Source: Liolophura sinensis
Lineage: Eukaryota > Mollusca > Polyplacophora > Chitonida > Chitonidae
Direction: 5' to 3'
DNA length: 64,000 nucleotides
Assembly (NCBI RefSeq): GCF_032854445.1
Contig: NC_088295.1
Location: 64,707,249 to 64,771,248 of the forward strand
Each line of letters starts with the position of its first letter. The first letter of the stretch is position 1. The notes beneath the pieces were generated by a model, which saw nothing but the letters and a program-made list of their open reading frames with translations, made no database searches and was not told the origin of the DNA. The position numbers were made by a program, and so were the translations under genes. Below are positions 47,080-61,000 of the stretch, in pieces.

Positions 47080-47300
47080 TAAATAAATATATATTTGATT
47101 GTTGTTCAAAACCATGCCCAAGAATTTTTAACTTATAAGATTATGGTTTTATGAGTGGAGGAAACCGATGTACCCGGGAGGTAAATCGCCGAGCTTTGGC
47201 AAATTACTGACAAATTTGTTTACATGTGACGTAGGCGTACAGTTAGACGTGAATATTGGTGGAAGGCAAATGAAATTCATCGCACGTAAACCAGGCGTAC
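47080..47300 (-). mobile_element. Variant Nin-core SINE, longest copy
   Basis: Tail and 3' part align with the main SINE (TTTGATTG, CCAAGAATTTTTAACTTATA). The core is GGTTTTATGAGTGGAGGAAA, then CTTTGGCAAATTACTGACAA, which is shared with a decayed copy at 1345-1470. Confidence 0.6.
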
Positions 47301-48344
47301 ACGACAGTTTAAACGTGACTCAAGTCAACTCAAGCCATCTAGCCGCGTGGTCATACGGAGTAGGTCCCAGTCGCAGATGGACGTAAGACTTCGAGACGAA
47401 CCGAATCCTGAGTACAACTAGCGTCGATTCCAGTTAAGTCGCGTACACGAGCGCTTACGACCCGCAATGATCAGTTTAGAGTGAGTTATACGGTGTGCTG
47501 CCCCAAGAGAGCTGTCCACTGTTTCTATTATCACCAAGAGTCTCAAGAACTGTGACAGCGGTGGAATATTTAGCCATTCCCTGTCCAAGACCAGTATTAA
47601 TTGAACCCCCATCCCTGATTCCTCTGGTGTTGTCTTCTTGGTATATACTTATGTATGCAGGCTTGAATGTAGCCCATACACAAATTTCGCTGTGTCGCAT
47701 GAAAATTTCATCTGCGTGAATCTTCAGTGTAAAATCGTGCTGAGTGCCCAACTGCAGAGCTATTTATACAAGAATTAGCTTTTACATTGAAGTACTTAAG
47801 CGACGTATTGGATTATTTATTACTGAAGCTTACACTAAGTAAATATACTGTGACATGCATGGGAGCCATACGTAAAGCCACCAAAGGCGATTGGTTTGGG
47901 AATCAAGGCTAGAATCTCCGTGACCCAGATCATGTCCAGACTTAGCAACGGTAAACTGTTCTAGCTGAACCCTTGTTGTGACGCCTCTTAGTACAATGGT
48001 AGCAGCTGCGCCAGTGTGCAGAGTAGGGGACAATGGACGCCTTATTCAATGCTAACCACTTGGAACGGCGGTCCCCCGCAGAGGTTAGGATTTCTCAAAC
48101 ACAACAACCTATATCTTAATATGTCGGTAGCGCATAACCTGTGTAAGGAAAGGTGTGTCGTTAACACCATAAAGAATCGCTATAACGGTAAGCTCTCCCT
48201 GTTTTCGGACTCTCCTTCGAAGACCGTGTTGGAAGACTGATTTAGGACACCTGTGTACAAGGAATGAATTTTGGTAAACTCCCTCGGATTCACGCTGATA
48301 TACATTGAACTTCATTGAGCGCATAACGGGTGTATTGAAATAGA

Positions 48345-49029
48345 ATGTCGGCCATACCAAACACGGTGCCGGACCCTGATCAGACCATTCAAAGCGGAAA
48401 AGGGAAGGAAAAAGATCGAGTGGAAAGCCCAAGAGTCAGGCGTCAGCGAAAAAACAGCCCAGATCCGAGCAAAAGCTGTAGCGGAAACACTGCAGAAGAG
48501 CGAGAAGTTGATAAAAATCCCGAAAATGAAGCACAGGAGAATTCCGAAGAAAAATCCATATCTCCGGAAAACTCGTCCTCAAAAGAGACCGAAGATTCGG
48601 AGACAGACGAAAGGAAATTTACCACAATCACAAGTAACGGTTCGGAATCAGATAGGAAGGAAGACACTAAACAAGAAGGCAGCGTTACGGGCGAAGGAGC
48701 CAAGTTACAAGCTGAAGCATCTAGGCTGAAAGACGTCTTGGCTGATGTTGGGAAGTTCCTGCAGAGTGCCAACGTCTTCGTCAGGGAGGAATTTCATACG
48801 TTTCAGAAGATGCCACTTAAAAGTTACTCTCCTCAGATGAGCCGTCTTAAGGATGTGGTGAAAACGATTGTAATGACATGTCAACTCTTTGATTCGGTTT
48901 CCTCTGAGTGTAACAAAGAGATGAAAACGCTGAGACTCGCTGTTGATGAAATGGCGGAGTTTCTGAAGAAGGCAGTGATAACGGAGGACTTGACGGTGTG
49001 GTTGGATTTACCCCCAGATGCAGAAGAAG
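48345..49029 (+). CDS. DTHD1: DTHD1 exon 1: acidic tail and helical bundle
   Basis: 685 bp. Residues 1-120 are Ser/Glu/Lys-rich and probably disordered; then LQAEASRLKDVLADVGKFLQ, MSRLKDVVKTIVMTCQLFDS and LRLAVDEMAEFLKKAV look like amphipathic helices. The donor is GTAGGT after the first base of a Glu codon. A SINE begins 16 bp into the intron. Confidence 0.85.
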
Positions 49030-52000
49030 GTAGGTTAACTGTACCAGCCGTACGTGGGAAGGTCTACCAGCAACCGATGGTCGTGGACTTAACCCTGGTT
49101 CTCCCCTGTTTCCGACCAAAATAATGCTGGCTTCCGCCGTATAAGTGAAATATTCTTGAGTACGGCGTAAAACACCGATTAAATAAATAAATAAGTACAT
49201 AAATAAATAGATAACTGTACCGTGCATACATCGTATATGACGTCGGTTTCTTCGGTATATACTGGATATTTCCCGGGTATCTTCGGCTTACATCATGATA
49301 AACACGCAGTGCTTGACATGTTCTCATTACGCTGAAGTGTCCTTTAAATTGTATAATTTGTATTTAGCTCAGTCTATAATTAGCCTGCTATACATGTGAA
49401 ATGCAAATTGCATTATTCGTTCCGTATATCTCATCTAAAGTCAGTTTCTCGTGTACATTCATTTAGGGTTTGCAAGATAACAAACGTGGCGCTCGGCATA
49501 ATTTTGTTACATATGTATGTTGAAGCATTCAGTTAAGAAATTTTATATTTTGTATCTGGGTTGCCCTATAATTTGAAATAGATCGTTGTTATACATGTAT
49601 TTTAACCACTGATTCCATTACTCATTACATGTAAGATATTCTGTATTTGTTTTGCATGTATTTGTATATATCTGTTATAGTACAACGCAGTGAACGTTTA
49701 GTATGGCGTGGTCTGCCCTTACCATCTAGTGTTTCCTTTTGTAGCTCTAGCGCAATGAGCTGTATCTTGACGAGAATAAAACCTACAGCTAATAGAAATA
49801 ACTCTAAAAGTGGGAAATGGACAAGGCATTACGATCATAGGACAGACATGGTCACCGTATATATAATTTCTGTCATCTCTGTTGCTATCAGTTCCCATGG
49901 CTGCCAAATGTGAATTAACCATTATGAGGAACGCTTTTCTACTGCTTTGGATAGATGGTGCAAACCTTTAGTCGGACAACATGAGTTCATTTTTATTCAT
50001 TTACCCTTTGCCAGTACTTGATAATCTAACTGTGTAGAAACCTGGATACCACAACTGTACACATATAACGTAGGCCTATAAACTGCCTAAGGCAATGGCT
50101 TTCTGGAAAGCTGCCCGCCTTTTAATATACGGCGATTGTTATTAAATGGCCCGGTATTTGTGTGTTCTCCTTGGCTTTCAGTTCATACTTCATTGTTGAA
50201 CAAAGACACACCAAAGTCATAAATGTCTCCAAGGGACAACGCTGGCATATACAAGCGCATTAAACACAGGTGAAAATGGAGCGCCTCACCAGTTTCCATT
50301 GTTACTGCACAGTTCTATAGTTTACTGTACTATTGAGTATACTTGACGGCTTATTGGCTAGGTGGCAAAGGTTCATCTGAAACGAATTTGTATACTGTTT
50401 TCCAGCGACTGTGTAATGAATATCTCCTCAATACAAAAGTGTCCAGCTAACCATATGAAGACACTAGCTCATGAATATTATATTCAACACCCCAAAACAT
50501 AGTTCGAAAAACTGCATCATTGAACTGAATTCATTGAACTGTCAGACATAAGCAGCATTGTCTGTGGCCTTCGAATATTTTATTTCTAGAGTGCTCTTTG
50601 TTTTAAAATATTCGAATGCTTTTAATTCTGATGCAAAAGAAAAGCCTAAAATTTGTGGTGGTGTATCTCGTTTTTATGTTGTATTACTTATACGAAAGCC
50701 CAGACAATCACAATGAGAGCAGATATAAAGATCGTGTAAACAACAGACACGGATCGCCATTCATGAAGGTTGTTGGCTCAGGCCATGACAACACGACAAA
50801 CAGACAATCCAAATATAGAATCGGGTTATAAAAATCATTAATTAAAGACAGTTCATTAACATTACATAAGTACAAGTGATGCGATTCTAGTCTTGCCTCC
50901 GAATTGAAGAGTGTTTGGGCACTGACTGGATAGTAGTATCAATGATATTACAATAATATTGCATTATAAATTTCTGCACTGATATTTTGCAACTACGTGT
51001 AGTTAAAATATATCAGAATTTTGTCTCTTTCATATACTTCTCAAAGAATTTTTTGCACAGGGTTACTACCGACAAACTTGGGGGTTACCATGGTGACAGT
51101 ATGCTAGGATTTTACGTCCAACAGCAGGAGCTCAAAATATGGTGGTCATGCTAGGTTGATTGCCCTACACGTGATGATGTGGCATGGAACCGACAGAAAA
51201 TTCGGGGGATATGTAGAATGGAGGTTGAAGTTAATAAATTTAGTGCCGTACATAAATAGTCAGGAAAATGTGCTGATGTAAACTATATAGGAAACAGGTA
51301 AAATATCAACACAGATTCTAATTTGCCAGATTTTCACAAAATTGCATTGAAGATAAAATCCATTTAGACGATTGCTTTCTGGACAGGGTTATCGTCATTA
51401 CTACATAAAAGGTGAAACGGACCTTTTTTCCGCAACGTATTCAATCAGAAATTCATTGAAAATTTACAGGAACAGAAAATAATTTTCTCTAATCACAGAA
51501 CAAATGCGACTAGCCGAGGAGCGCAGAGCAGCAGATAAAGTTCGACTCTCCAAAGCCGCCGAGGCAAGAGCGGAGGTCGCTAAAGCGACCACTAACATTG
51601 TGGAGGCTGAGAAATGTGCGGCATTGGCAAACGTTGACCTGTTAGAGACCATTGCTGAGGCCACGAGAGCAGAGGAGGAGGCCAAGCTGGCACTGAAGGC
51701 GGCCGAAGAAGCCAGGATTGCAGCCGAGTTAAAGCTCAAAGCGGAAGAAGAAGCCCGGTGTTTGGCAGAAGAAAGAGCAAAGAAGAAGGCAGAAGAAGAA
51801 AAACGAAAAGCGAAAGAAGAGGAGCGTCATCTTGCGGAATTGGCGTCCAAGAAAGGAACTTCCGTGACGGATGAGCGACTTGCTTACGCCCAGAAAAAGG
51901 CGAGGGAAGAAGAAGAAAAAAAGAATCCTCGAAACTGGCCAAGATTTATGTAAGTTTACATAACTTATAATTATATTTATGACTGGGTCGGAGAGGAAGC

Positions 52001-55000
52001 CAGCATGAGCTGGAGTTGAACTCACACGGGTCTAATTGGCGAGAAGCTCCTGGGTCATTGCGCTGCACTAGCACTGGGACACGGACCAATAAATATGTCG
52101 TCATCTGAAAGGCGTAAATGTTAAGTACAGTGTTAAGATTAAGCTTATGACTTTCAAATCGAATTGTTAACAGCTGTAAATTTGTTGTATATCTTTTACA
52201 CATCAAATAAATGTGGAAATTCTAAGATATTCTTCAGATTGTTTTTTTTTTTTTTCAGTTACAGCATTGATCCAGGCGACTACGACCCTGGCGTAGGCTG
52301 TGTCATTCGGGCAGTTGCCGGAAGTGTATTACGCGACGAGATCATCGTGAACAGGGTCGACTCATTGGCTGATATTGCGGTTCTGGAGGAAAGTGAGGAG
52401 TTAATCAGCAATGTGATAGCTGTATCTTCGGACAAAGATATTAGCGTAAGTTTTCCCTAAGCATTGTGATATCTGTCGGTATAACCGGAATCCGAAAAGG
52501 TCTGTGACTACAAAGATATCATCGTACTGTTTCACTTTGTTATCTGTTCGTCTATTTTATGTATATCTTCCGTCAATTGCTGGAAATTTTTGGAAATGAC
52601 GTCCATGATGAACTTTCCGGACCAGCTTAGCGCAACACATCCGATCTTTTTAACCCACAAAGTTATTTTGATAACTGTCATGCACCGTTGACTTCCCAAC
52701 TTCAGGCTACTTAATTTCTGAACTGACCACTAGGGCCTTTCTTACACCCCTAGAAGATATATTTGATTTAATTATTTGACTTAATTATTTGACTGATGTT
52801 TGTGAAGCTGCTTGTTCAAGCCCGGTCATGAAATTTGTGGTGCATTGGTGACAGTTAGCGGTCGAAGACGCCCGTATGCACGGTCTTAACATTCGTTAAA
52901 GGCCATTTGTCTTCCAGCAGTAAGGTGTGCATATCATACGTGGGAAAAGTAGTGTATAACTTGTCATAGGTTGGAGGTTTACTCTGGGCACTCCTGTTTC
53001 CCTTAGCCCTAAAACTGGCCGCCATTGTATAAGGAAAAAGATTTTGAATACTTGGTTACAACAGTCCTTATTTACTTATTTGAGGTATTTATTTGATGGC
53101 TGTTTTACGCCGTACTCAAAAATATTCCACTTATACGACGGTGGACAGCATCATGGTGGGAAGAAAGCGGGCAGAACCAGCGGAAACCCACGACCATCCG
53201 CAGGTAGCAGGGAGTACTTACCACGTACGGTCGGAGACTTGAACTCACATCGACCGCATTGGTAAGAGGCACCTGGGTCATTTCGCCGTGCTGGCGTGCT
53301 AACCGAGGCGCCCGTCCTGATTTACACCATTGTGCATGTTTTTCTTCTGTTCCACGTTTTCGAAACTTTCATAATTCATTTTTTCTTGACATTTTTCGCA
53401 TAGCTCTGTAACACAGGCAGCCGTTTTGGTAGAGTATAGATCTTCTGACTAAAAAGTGAAAGTGACCATGACCTTCAAAAGCACGTGCAGAAAGTGCCAC
53501 GTGCGGCACACAATCCCAATGAAAAATTAACCCAGACCACCTTTGAACAAACATTTTTAATCCTCCAAACTGGTCTTCTTAGCTGGTCAAGCAGATTAAC
53601 ACCCCTCAAGTATAGATGTAATCTTGCATTTTATTCATCGAGCATTCTTCAAGCGGAACCAATTAGACCCAGCGTCTCAAGGATGACTGCACAAGCGAAT
53701 CATTTTATCCCAAGACATGTTTGAGTTTCAGTTGTTCTAGCTTATTGCAGATAACGAAAAGAAATACGACAGAGTGTACTTTAAGGCTGTTAATTTATTA
53801 GTTTTACTATAATTTGTTTAATGATGGCGTGAAGTTTCATGTAGTGTCTGGGTAATTGGTTTAATTTTTTGTCATTTTTTGAACGGCATTAGTACACCCA
53901 TGCTCATAACCAACTGAACTTGTAGCTTTAAAGACGTAGTATTATTTGATACAATATATGATAAACGAAATATTTTGGCACAGATTCTATACATTTTAAA
54001 GTTTTAGTTACCCGTCTTGTATGTGTTATCACAGTGCGTTTGTGTAATCTCTAATTTTCATTGGTTGAAAAGTTATAGGGGATATTTCGACAAACCAGCT
54101 ATGTGATTGGTATTTATGTTATTGTTGTCTTTTTTTGACAGACAGAGGAGCCGATGTCCATATCTATCCCTCATTGTGGCCCACGGGGGCACACGTCACG
54201 GGAACCTGTCATCAAGACGATTGACCCCTCAGGCAAATGGGTGGAAGTGCCTACCAAAGACATCACCTTTGAGGATATTAGGGTGAATATAGAGACCACG
54301 TGGTATTTATAACCGAGATTTATTGTAATTATCAGTCCAGAACAAGGAGGTCAGTCGCTTAATAATGCATATTGTTAAGCTCTTGGTCATATTTCTTGTT
54401 TCGGTGAAATAGGATGGGCGTGATACCGGGATTTAAATCTTTCTGATTTGAAGAACATATCATTAAAAAGCCTGCATCTGTACATGTAAATAGAAGATAT
54501 TACATATGTACATATTTATTCGTCTTCTCCTTCTTCTTCTATGAGATGCAGGCTTAGTTTTTATAATCATTATTTTTGGCTTGAGTTCAATTTTAATATC
54601 GTCATTACAGTTAACAGCTGGTCAAAGATTATCAGACTTGACGGCATGAGTGAAAAGGTGATTTTTTGTTGGCCTCACAGCAAAAATAAGGTCGCATTAG
54701 AACACTGGGTGTAAGTTCTCATCTCCGTTCTCATCGTCTGTGGTCTGTTATCGTATGAATAGATTTCCGTTCTACACATGGTTTAAATTATCATTTTAAT
54801 ACAGCTCTTCGAAAAAAAAACATCTGCCAAACCTGTGTATAAGGTATAACTCGCGTTTGTGTAGGAATTTTAACACATGGATGTTTAACACACGGATATT
54901 AAACACATACATTGATAGAAGAATTACTCATTTGTGTATTTTTCAATACCACAGGAACTTAAGTTTGTGGAAGCGCGTGTCCATCGCCTCGGAACGTTCA

Positions 55001-58000
55001 TGGTGGTGCTACGACCAAAACGAGACCACCTGATCTTCACGAAGAAAGGCGGTAAAATATCCTCCACCACTGACCCAAGAGTGACGCTGAACGTCAGGCC
55101 GGGCATGTTTCGGGTCAATGCCAACGTCACCTTAGAGGTAGAACAGTCAAATGGTTTAACTGTTAATTTGTTTTTGTGGAGGCACGCCATCACTGGAAAT
55201 ATGTTTTGAGGGTTAGAGTTAGGAGATCGGGTTAGGGTTAGAGGTGTTTCAGGTCAGTAATAGCAAAACCAGAGCAGAGAAAAGCAGATTGTACAATCGA
55301 AGAAGAAACAAAACGATTATTTTATGACATAAATCTTGATTCTAAATGCATGCAGCAGATCCTATGAATGCGACGTTTATATGGATCATTTCTCCATTAA
55401 CAGGTTCATCCTATAGACATGGCCCAGGTTTCCGATGTGAAGGCTCGGTTTCCGTCAAACTGCTCAGACCTCCTCTCTTCCAGCCCCATCGTGCGCTTCT
55501 GTATTGCCAACCGGAAGCTTTCTAAGCCAATCAATGTGACAGTTCCTCTCCCGCCTTCGGCATCTAGACCTCGACAGCGACCCGCCACAGCTGTGTCACG
55601 TGACAGAACGGACAGAAGCGACAAGCGGCCGTCAACTGCGAAAGCCATTTTGTCGTCTGCGTCATCATTGCAGAAACAAGAAGGTACCAACACTATCAAC
55701 CCTGTAAAATAATGTAAAAAAACGTATTTGCTGTATTTTTATGTATTGGAGTTATGTGCAGCTCATACATTTTGTAGTATAGACATAAAAAACAAAAGCT
55801 TGGTGTATATTTTGGTGACAAGTTGCTCATACTAATATATGAAACTTTTTGATGTATGGACATTTGATTGACGATTTTAATAAAGAAGTTGGACAAGTAA
55901 AGATCTGTAGCCCAAAGTGATTCATAGGCAACGTCATTAATAGGTAAACAGTGCCCTTTGTTGTTTTCAATTTCTTTAACATATACACAAACATATTTAT
56001 AATTTGTTTGCAGAGGACAGCACCCCAGAAGAAAACCTGTATCTCCTTTCGCGGACAAACTGCAGCGACCAGTGGTCATTAGTTAACGGTGTCCCCTTGA
56101 CGCACCAAAAGAACAAAGATATCGTTTCTTTCAGCATGGTAGATCCATATGAAAGGTAGAAGTTAGAATAAAAGAAAATGTTTAGCTGTCTAAAAGACTA
56201 CTTGGCATTTGGAATTATTAAGGCCCTCTTCACTGACTTTATTATTGCAAATGAAGAGAGATGAAAATAGGAACTGTAACACGTTTCCACGTCAAATCAG
56301 CGATGTATTTATTATTTACCTACTACTTAACAAGCGCAAATGATTCAGTATGATGCTTACCGAAGGGTTGCATGACCTAATTTTGGCCGCCTTGTTGGAT
56401 GTAATTTTACAATGAGTATGACACTCTCGTTGGTAGGTATGGACAGAGCGTTCAGAATCTCTGGCGATCTACATTGTGATCAACCACATAGACGGCGCTG
56501 TTATCCCTATGTACATATCTATCACGTACATGGTATTTAACAACATAGATGGCGCTGGTTGTCAAGCGTAGCCGTCTATCTTGTACGGGAAAGACGTAAT
56601 CGTCCATTACTTTTGAATCACAATCTGATCGGTTAGGGTCTGTAATGCTCGTCATTTTCAAACTGTATCTAATACCGCTTAACCTGGGGCTAGGGGCCGT
56701 AAAGGTAGCCATGCCCATTACATCAGCATGATGCCTTTTTGAACAGTTGCAATTAAAGCGCGACTGACATACTTGTTTAATTGTTATTTGACATGGAACT
56801 CATTCACGGACTACGAATTTGAACTTTGATATGGAATTCATGCCTGGAATATTCATTGTCTGACCGGCATCATTGAAAACTGATGACCGCTTCTCTCTTG
56901 TGTGTTACCGGCTTTATTTCTTATTTGTATAATATCTTACATACCTTTGTCTTTGGGAGTTAGTGTTAAACGTTGTTTTGGAAATGGATCTTGCGATTAT
57001 CGACTTGGAACGCCTTTTACGGACTACGAATGGTACATGAATGTCAGACTTGACGCTTATATCCAATTAAACTATGCTTTTAATAATATATCTTCAACAC
57101 GGTGGAAACATTTCAGTTTTGCCACCCACTTTCATAGGCGTTTTTAATATCTTTAGCTAATATCAATCTACCAGTTGTTAAGTTAACCAGGTATGTGTTG
57201 ACGTTTTACATTGCTGTAGACTGTTTTCTAGCATGTCTTTATACTTGACATAGGTTCATGGTCATTAGCACGAAAACGGCAGTGTCAGAACTACAGGCCG
57301 AGAAGATCAGTGAGCGCATAGAGGGCGCTCTTCGACAGAAGACAGTCTGTTTGATTCTACGTCAGAATAATTCCGATCCTGGTGACGTCGTGCTGGCCTG
57401 CACTTTGATGAGCCAATCAGATCGCTTGTTACAACAACTGTCTGAAGAGGACTATGACGAGGGACCGCCTCCAAGCAAACCGTTTATTGTCAAGGAAGGG
57501 CAAATAATGGAGATTCGCTTCCGAGGAAATGTTCAAAGACAAAACAGTCAGGAGGGACTCAGATTCGTTTACAACTCTCGGATAAAATGCTTGATGCACT
57601 TTTCAGTGGAAGAAATTGACAAATTTGCTCAAAAGAGTTTTGATTGCTATCGTGGATTTGCTCAAGTGTACACGAAAGTTTTGGTCCCTGTCCAAGAGCA
57701 ATCGGAGGAGGAAAAGGCGCGTAACAACCATATGCAAAGAAACACTGCCTGGGAAGAAGGGGATACTTTACTGGGCGAGCTTTTGATTAGTCTGCCGAAG
57801 GTACGCCAAACAAGGTGTAATTAGTGTTACTTAATTAATACATTATTAATTATTACTAATGTAAGGATACTCGTCTGAATATGTATCTTACGATAAAAAA
57901 AAATTATAATAAAAAACATTGATGGTTGAAAATATTAGTTGGAAGTACTATATATTTCCAAGTTAGTCTCTAATGTAAAACCAACGTTTTTTTTTCTTGA

Positions 58001-61000
58001 TTATTATTTATTAGACAGGTGTCATTGAAATAATTGAAAATTTGAACCTATTATGAAGCCTTAGAATTTTGTCTGCCGTTACTACCACAATTATTCTGTT
58101 TTCATGATACATAAAAGGCCATGAACTTATAATTAACTTTTTTAATAAAGAATCTCTGCTTTCTGCACATTAATTACTTAATGGTAAAACATTACTGACG
58201 TGGCGTTAACTGCAATTATTCTCTCACTCGCGAAACAGCCCTTGTTCCACAAACCAGTTGTAACACTCACTGCCGAAATAATTATAATATCCTGCATGCA
58301 TATTTTGCCAGAGTATTAAGCTGTATCAACAACACTCCCCACAGGGCGTAATTAAGGGAATAATTCAACCAGAAAAGGCAAGAAAACTGAAAGCAAATCT
58401 CATAATAAGATATGGTTTGGGGTTTCCTTCATGTGCGTGTACCAGTAGGCTTAAAATGCTGACAACCGGAGAAAATTGACGAAAACTATTTTTTTTCTCA
58501 TCGAAATCTGTGTTAATTGTTTTAGTCTCTGCCGATTCTGCGTTGAGAGTCAAATGAAGCAGATTTTTGTCCATTGGGAGATTACCGATACTTTGACTGT
58601 CTGACATGGCATATATAACTTGGGATATTTAATAGCTCATTGTATATAAACGCGGAACAGGTTCCGATCTTTTTCTGATCTTCCTTTTGTGATTAACCAT
58701 ATTCAGTGATCTGGTATTGCTTTATTCTGGGGCCATTGTTTAAAAATTGTATTAAACATTAAATCAGACTTAGGTAATGAAAATAATCTCATCCTAATAC
58801 AACAGTAAACGACCTGTAGTCAAACCTAAACACACTATATTAACACACTATGTTAACAGCCTCAGTCCACTTCCACAAAAATCAGATATTTTGTTCCATT
58901 TTGGTAAATGGCATAGTCTAATTGTTTTAGGGTCATAATGCAAAGTAAATTGCAAAGGAAAATTACGTAAACTTGATTTACTATGTTTTGAGAAAGTGAG
59001 AATTGAGCTGCATGTGGTATTATCCGGAGTGTCATAAATAATCGAGCCCTATATTTGTCCTTACAGCCTGATCCGGAGCCACCCAAGCCCCTGAACACGG
59101 CGCCGGTCACTCTGAAGTCTGAAGGTAAGGCCATGCTTTGCACTGAATAAAAGGGCAACCTGTGAAAGGGTTCGAATCGAGGTCTTACAACAAATATTTG
59201 CTTACCATCCGTCATCCAAAATGGATGGTCGAATAAATAATCACATTTTCCAGAAGATCATTCTCCCTTTAGAAATGAGCTAACGTGTTCCAGTCAAACT
59301 CCTGATGGGTAAGTTGCTGATGTACGTCAGGGAGTTATTAAGTAGGCCTGCTTGGTGAGATGCGGTCGTTTTTCATATAGGCTCTCTGGTTTCCACCATA
59401 GATCTGACCAATTTGTAGAGAAGAGTTCTTAAAGGGAAAGAAACCACAAAATGATGTACCGGTAAGCATTTGTAGGAAGACCATTAAAACATTTAGATTT
59501 TTTCTCACTGAATATAGATGCCTTAATAGAGCGTAGAGGGCTTTGTGAACATTAGTTGTAATGTATGCCGCCAATGACGTCATGGGACTTTTTCTACATC
59601 TAATTGTTCACGCCTGGGTAAAATTTTTGTACACACCAGTAAATGAGTTCATGAAAAATGTGAACCAAACCAGGTTAAGAGTCAGAAAAAGTCCGCATGT
59701 CGTAACTGGCGACATACAATATCAATACAGTGAACAAAGCCCACCCATCATAATGCAGGTATTTGTTTGTTTGTTTTTATATTTGATTGGTGTTTTACAC
59801 CGTGCTCAAGAATATTTCACATACGACGGCGGCCAGTATTACGGTGGGAGGAAAACCCACAACCATCCGCAGGTTGCTGACTGACCTCCCCCCCCCCCTC
59901 AAAAAAACACAAAATATACCCTCCCCAAAAAAATCACATTCAATTTTTAACGGTCATTTTTCTGCTGTCAGATAAATACATTCATACTTTATCATAGGTC
60001 CTGTCGACGATGATGTCCTGAAGAGAATCTCAGAGGATCTAGGCGACGAGTGGAAGCGTCTTGCCCAGTGTCTCAACGTGAGGAAGATGCGAATCCAGGC
60101 TATACTGCGACAAAATCACAACAACGACACCCAGTGTTCCATACATGACATGCTGTTAACCTGGGCAAAGAGGCTGCCTAGATCCGTGAACAAGGTGAGA
60201 AACTGATGGTGTAGCAGTAGCAGCAGACGCGAATTCGAGCCCAGCTTAGGGTAGTTACTTTGCGAGAAGTGATGATTTTCATTTTTCCACCATGGGTTTC
60301 TTGAAGCAGCTAACCTGATCAGAGTGAGAAGAGTGTAAAATATTCATCGAACTCATTTTAAACCCTCGGACAATTTGACCGAAAGGTCTGTCTGTCTGGT
60401 TGTCTGTCTGCCAGTCTGCCTGTCTGCCTGCCTACCTGTCTGTTCGTCTGTGTGTTGGAAAAAGTATGTACGTTTTTGTATAAATGCATAACCATGACCA
60501 TAGATTATAGTTAAGGATCCAGATACACTGGCTGAAAAACTGAGATAAGCCTTAGGGATTTCGTTTTTGTGCATCTCTTGGCTGCCGTTCAACACTTAAG
60601 TTTATAAGTCGTTTTATTCTTCATTTTTTTATTTTTGTTTGTTTTGTTTTTTTTAAGATTTAAAGTTTTCACGGTGCAAAAGGCATGTGTAAATATGCAT
60701 TTAACGCACATGTAGGCATTTATTGCCTTCAGATTATTTTTGCGGTTGAGATTACTGGCTGATAAAAAAAATAGTATGGCATTCTGTGAAACGGAAAGCT
60801 AAAAAATAAGGATTTAAAATAACTATAATTTCATATCGTTTATTTTATTTGAAGGTTGAGATTTTAGCCAGTGCCCTGGTGTCTGTGGGACGTACGGACC
60901 TAGCCGAAGATATCCGAGGAAAGGACTACGACATCAGGCAACAGCGCGCACAAAGTGCGAAAGGTACATATTTGATATATGCATGATTATTATTACTGGC

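Larger units (their letters stand above)
44574..48344. other. Intergenic region upstream of DTHD1
   Basis: Holds a SINE (46100), a TA microsatellite and a variant SINE. A 91-codon minus ORF at 47476-47751 matches nothing I recognise. No TATA box or other promoter element convincingly precedes 48345. Confidence 0.5.

Noticed and set aside
47476-47751. 91-codon minus-strand ORF before DTHD1
   Set aside because: No recognised domain, no flanking exons and near repeat-derived DNA; probably chance.
56902-57147. 81-codon plus-strand ORF with a signal-like start
   Set aside because: Begins at GTG, lies inside DTHD1 intron 7 between two well-fitting exons, and resembles nothing I know.
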